Shown: positions 5,046 to 5,994 of the stretch, one piece after another
Numbering within the stretch: position 1 is the stretch's first letter
Layout: each line of letters opens with the position of its first letter
Assembly: GCA_016779015.1 (NCBI GenBank)
Contig: JADHOK010000082.1
Location: 1-5,994, forward strand
Direction: 5' to 3'
Length of the DNA stretch: 5,994 bases
DNA from: PS1 clade bacterium
Lineage (GTDB): Bacteria; Pseudomonadota; Alphaproteobacteria; RS24
Position numbers and translations under genes: made by a program
Notes under the pieces: model-generated
Database searches by the model: none
What the model was told of the DNA's origin: nothing
The model's input: only the letters and a program-made list of their open reading frames with translations

Positions 5046-5994
5046 TTACCCCGCCTGATACAACACCCCGCCACTGACCGGCTCGGCGACGCCGGTGGTC
5101 TCGGGGCGTGATAGCGGCAGGGCATTTTGCGACCGCACCGCCAACCACGCAAAAGCCTGCGCTTCCAGACTGTCGCCGCGCCACCCCAGCGCATCGCAAT
5201 CAAGTATTTCAATGCCGCACTGCGCGCCCAGCATCGCCGCCAATGTCTTATTGTGTCGCCCGCCGCCACACAAAATTAAGCGCTGCGGCGGTTGAGGGCA
5301 AAACGCCAAACCGCGCGCCACACTGGCGGCAGTGAAAGCCGTCAGCGTCGCCGCGCCATCGCCAACATCCAGCGCGCCCACCGCGTCGGTCGGAAAAGCC
5401 AGCCGGTCAAGCGATTTGGGCGGCGGCGCGTCGAAATAAGGATGCGCCATCAATGCCGCCAAAGCCGCTTCATCGACCTTGCCTTTGGCCGCCAGCCCAC
5501 CGTCAATGTCATAAGCCTGCCCGCTATGCGCCCCCACCCAGTCATCGATCAGCGCATTGGCCGGGCCGGTGTCGAAAGCCAGCATCGCGTCATCTGCACC
5601 AAGCCAAGTGATATTGCCGACGCCGCCGAGATTGAGCACCACTTGCGGGCGCACCTCACCGGCCAGCGCGGCGTGAAACAGCGGCGCCAGTGGCGCGCCC
5701 TGCCCGCCATGGCGCATATCATTCAACCGAAACTGCCCGACCACATCGCTACCGGTCGTCGCCGCCAGCGCCTGCCCATCACCGATTTGTAAGGTAAACC
5801 CCTCAGCCGGGCGGTGGCTGATGGTCTGGCCGTGAAAACCGATAAGCGCCGGCGCGCTATCGGGCCCTAGAAATCCTTCCACTGCCGCAATATGCGCTTG
5901 TGTCACCGCTGCCGCCGCTTCCTTTAGTTGCGACGGCCAATCATCGGGGTTTTTGAGCTGCGCTGTCGGCCAGTCGGCGGCTGCATCCAATACG
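5046..5994 (-). CDS. anmK: Anhydro-N-acetylmuramic acid kinase, N-terminus beyond right edge
   Basis: AnmK phosphorylates and opens 1,6-anhydro-MurNAc, a cytosolic step of peptidoglycan recycling that feeds MurNAc-6-phosphate onward. The frame is open to the right edge. The TTG codon at 5990-5988 is internal, because the family N-terminus with its GTSxDG nucleotide-binding motif (about 50 residues, judged against the 369-residue E. coli enzyme) is missing here. Counting from that codon, the visible motifs are GFHGQTISHRP at 51-61, VVGQFRLNDMRHGGQGAPLAP at 83-103, VLNLGGVGNITWL at 118-130, AFDTGPANALIDDW at 138-151 (the DTGP region carries the proposed catalytic aspartate), PPKSLDRLAF at 190-199, the ATPase-fold LILCGGGRHN at 238-247, and the typical tail GDSLEAQAFAWLAVR plus TTGVAEPVSGGVLY. 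The C-terminus is complete, with a TAA stop. It converges on the hydrolase gene with 6 nt between stops. Confidence 0.95.
   Translation of the reverse strand, partial: VLDAAADWPTAQLKNPDDWPSQLKEAAAAVTQAHIAAVEGFLGPDSAPALIGFHGQTISHRPAEGFTLQIGDGQALAATTGSDVVGQFRLNDMRHGGQGAPLAPLFHAALAGEVRPQVVLNLGGVGNITWLGADDAMLAFDTGPANALIDDWVGAHSGQAYDIDGGLAAKGKVDEAALAALMAHPYFDAPPPKSLDRLAFPTDAVGALDVGDGAATLTAFTAASVARGLAFCPQPPQRLILCGGGRHNKTLAAMLGAQCGIEILDCDALGWRGDSLEAQAFAWLAVRSQNALPLSRPETTGVAEPVSGGVLYQAG

Overview
The window looks like chromosomal core DNA from a GC-rich alphaproteobacterium. This rests on gene order (an Rrf2 regulator, a NifS/IscS-type cysteine desulfurase, then sufB, sufC and sufD, with a divergent COG2945-type alpha/beta hydrolase) and on protein similarity recalled by eye. 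I cannot name a genus. There is no sign of mobile DNA, CRISPR, tRNA or rRNA.

Layout. Positions 1-4248, minus strand, hold a tightly packed iron-sulfur (Fe-S) cluster assembly operon, transcribed right to left: iscR-like regulator (4248-3808), class I cysteine desulfurase (3811-2669), sufB (2665-1184), sufC (1187-423) and the first 143 codons of sufD (430 to the left edge). Every junction is an overlap or a 3-nt gap, so the genes are almost certainly one transcript with coupled translation. Positions 4249-4391 are a divergent control region. It carries a near-canonical type 1 IscR-like site (GACT-N5-AGTC) lying between the -35 and -10 of the suf promoter. On the plus strand, 4392-5039 encodes a small alpha/beta hydrolase. 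It converges, with a 6-nt gap, on anmK (minus strand, 5994-5046), whose N-terminus lies beyond the right edge.

How the genes work together. The desulfurase takes sulfur from cysteine. SufB, SufC and SufD form the ATP-driven scaffold that builds Fe-S clusters. The IscR-like repressor, which keeps three Cys and one His as candidate cluster ligands, probably senses cluster supply and represses its own operon. The divergent hydrolase has no established link to Fe-S assembly, but its start region lies against the same operator, so it may be co-regulated. AnmK recycles cell-wall anhydro-MurNAc and is probably functionally separate.

I found no wholly new system. The points most worth a second look are the shared operator and promoter region, the uncharacterised hydrolase attached to it, and the altered cysteine spacing of the regulator.
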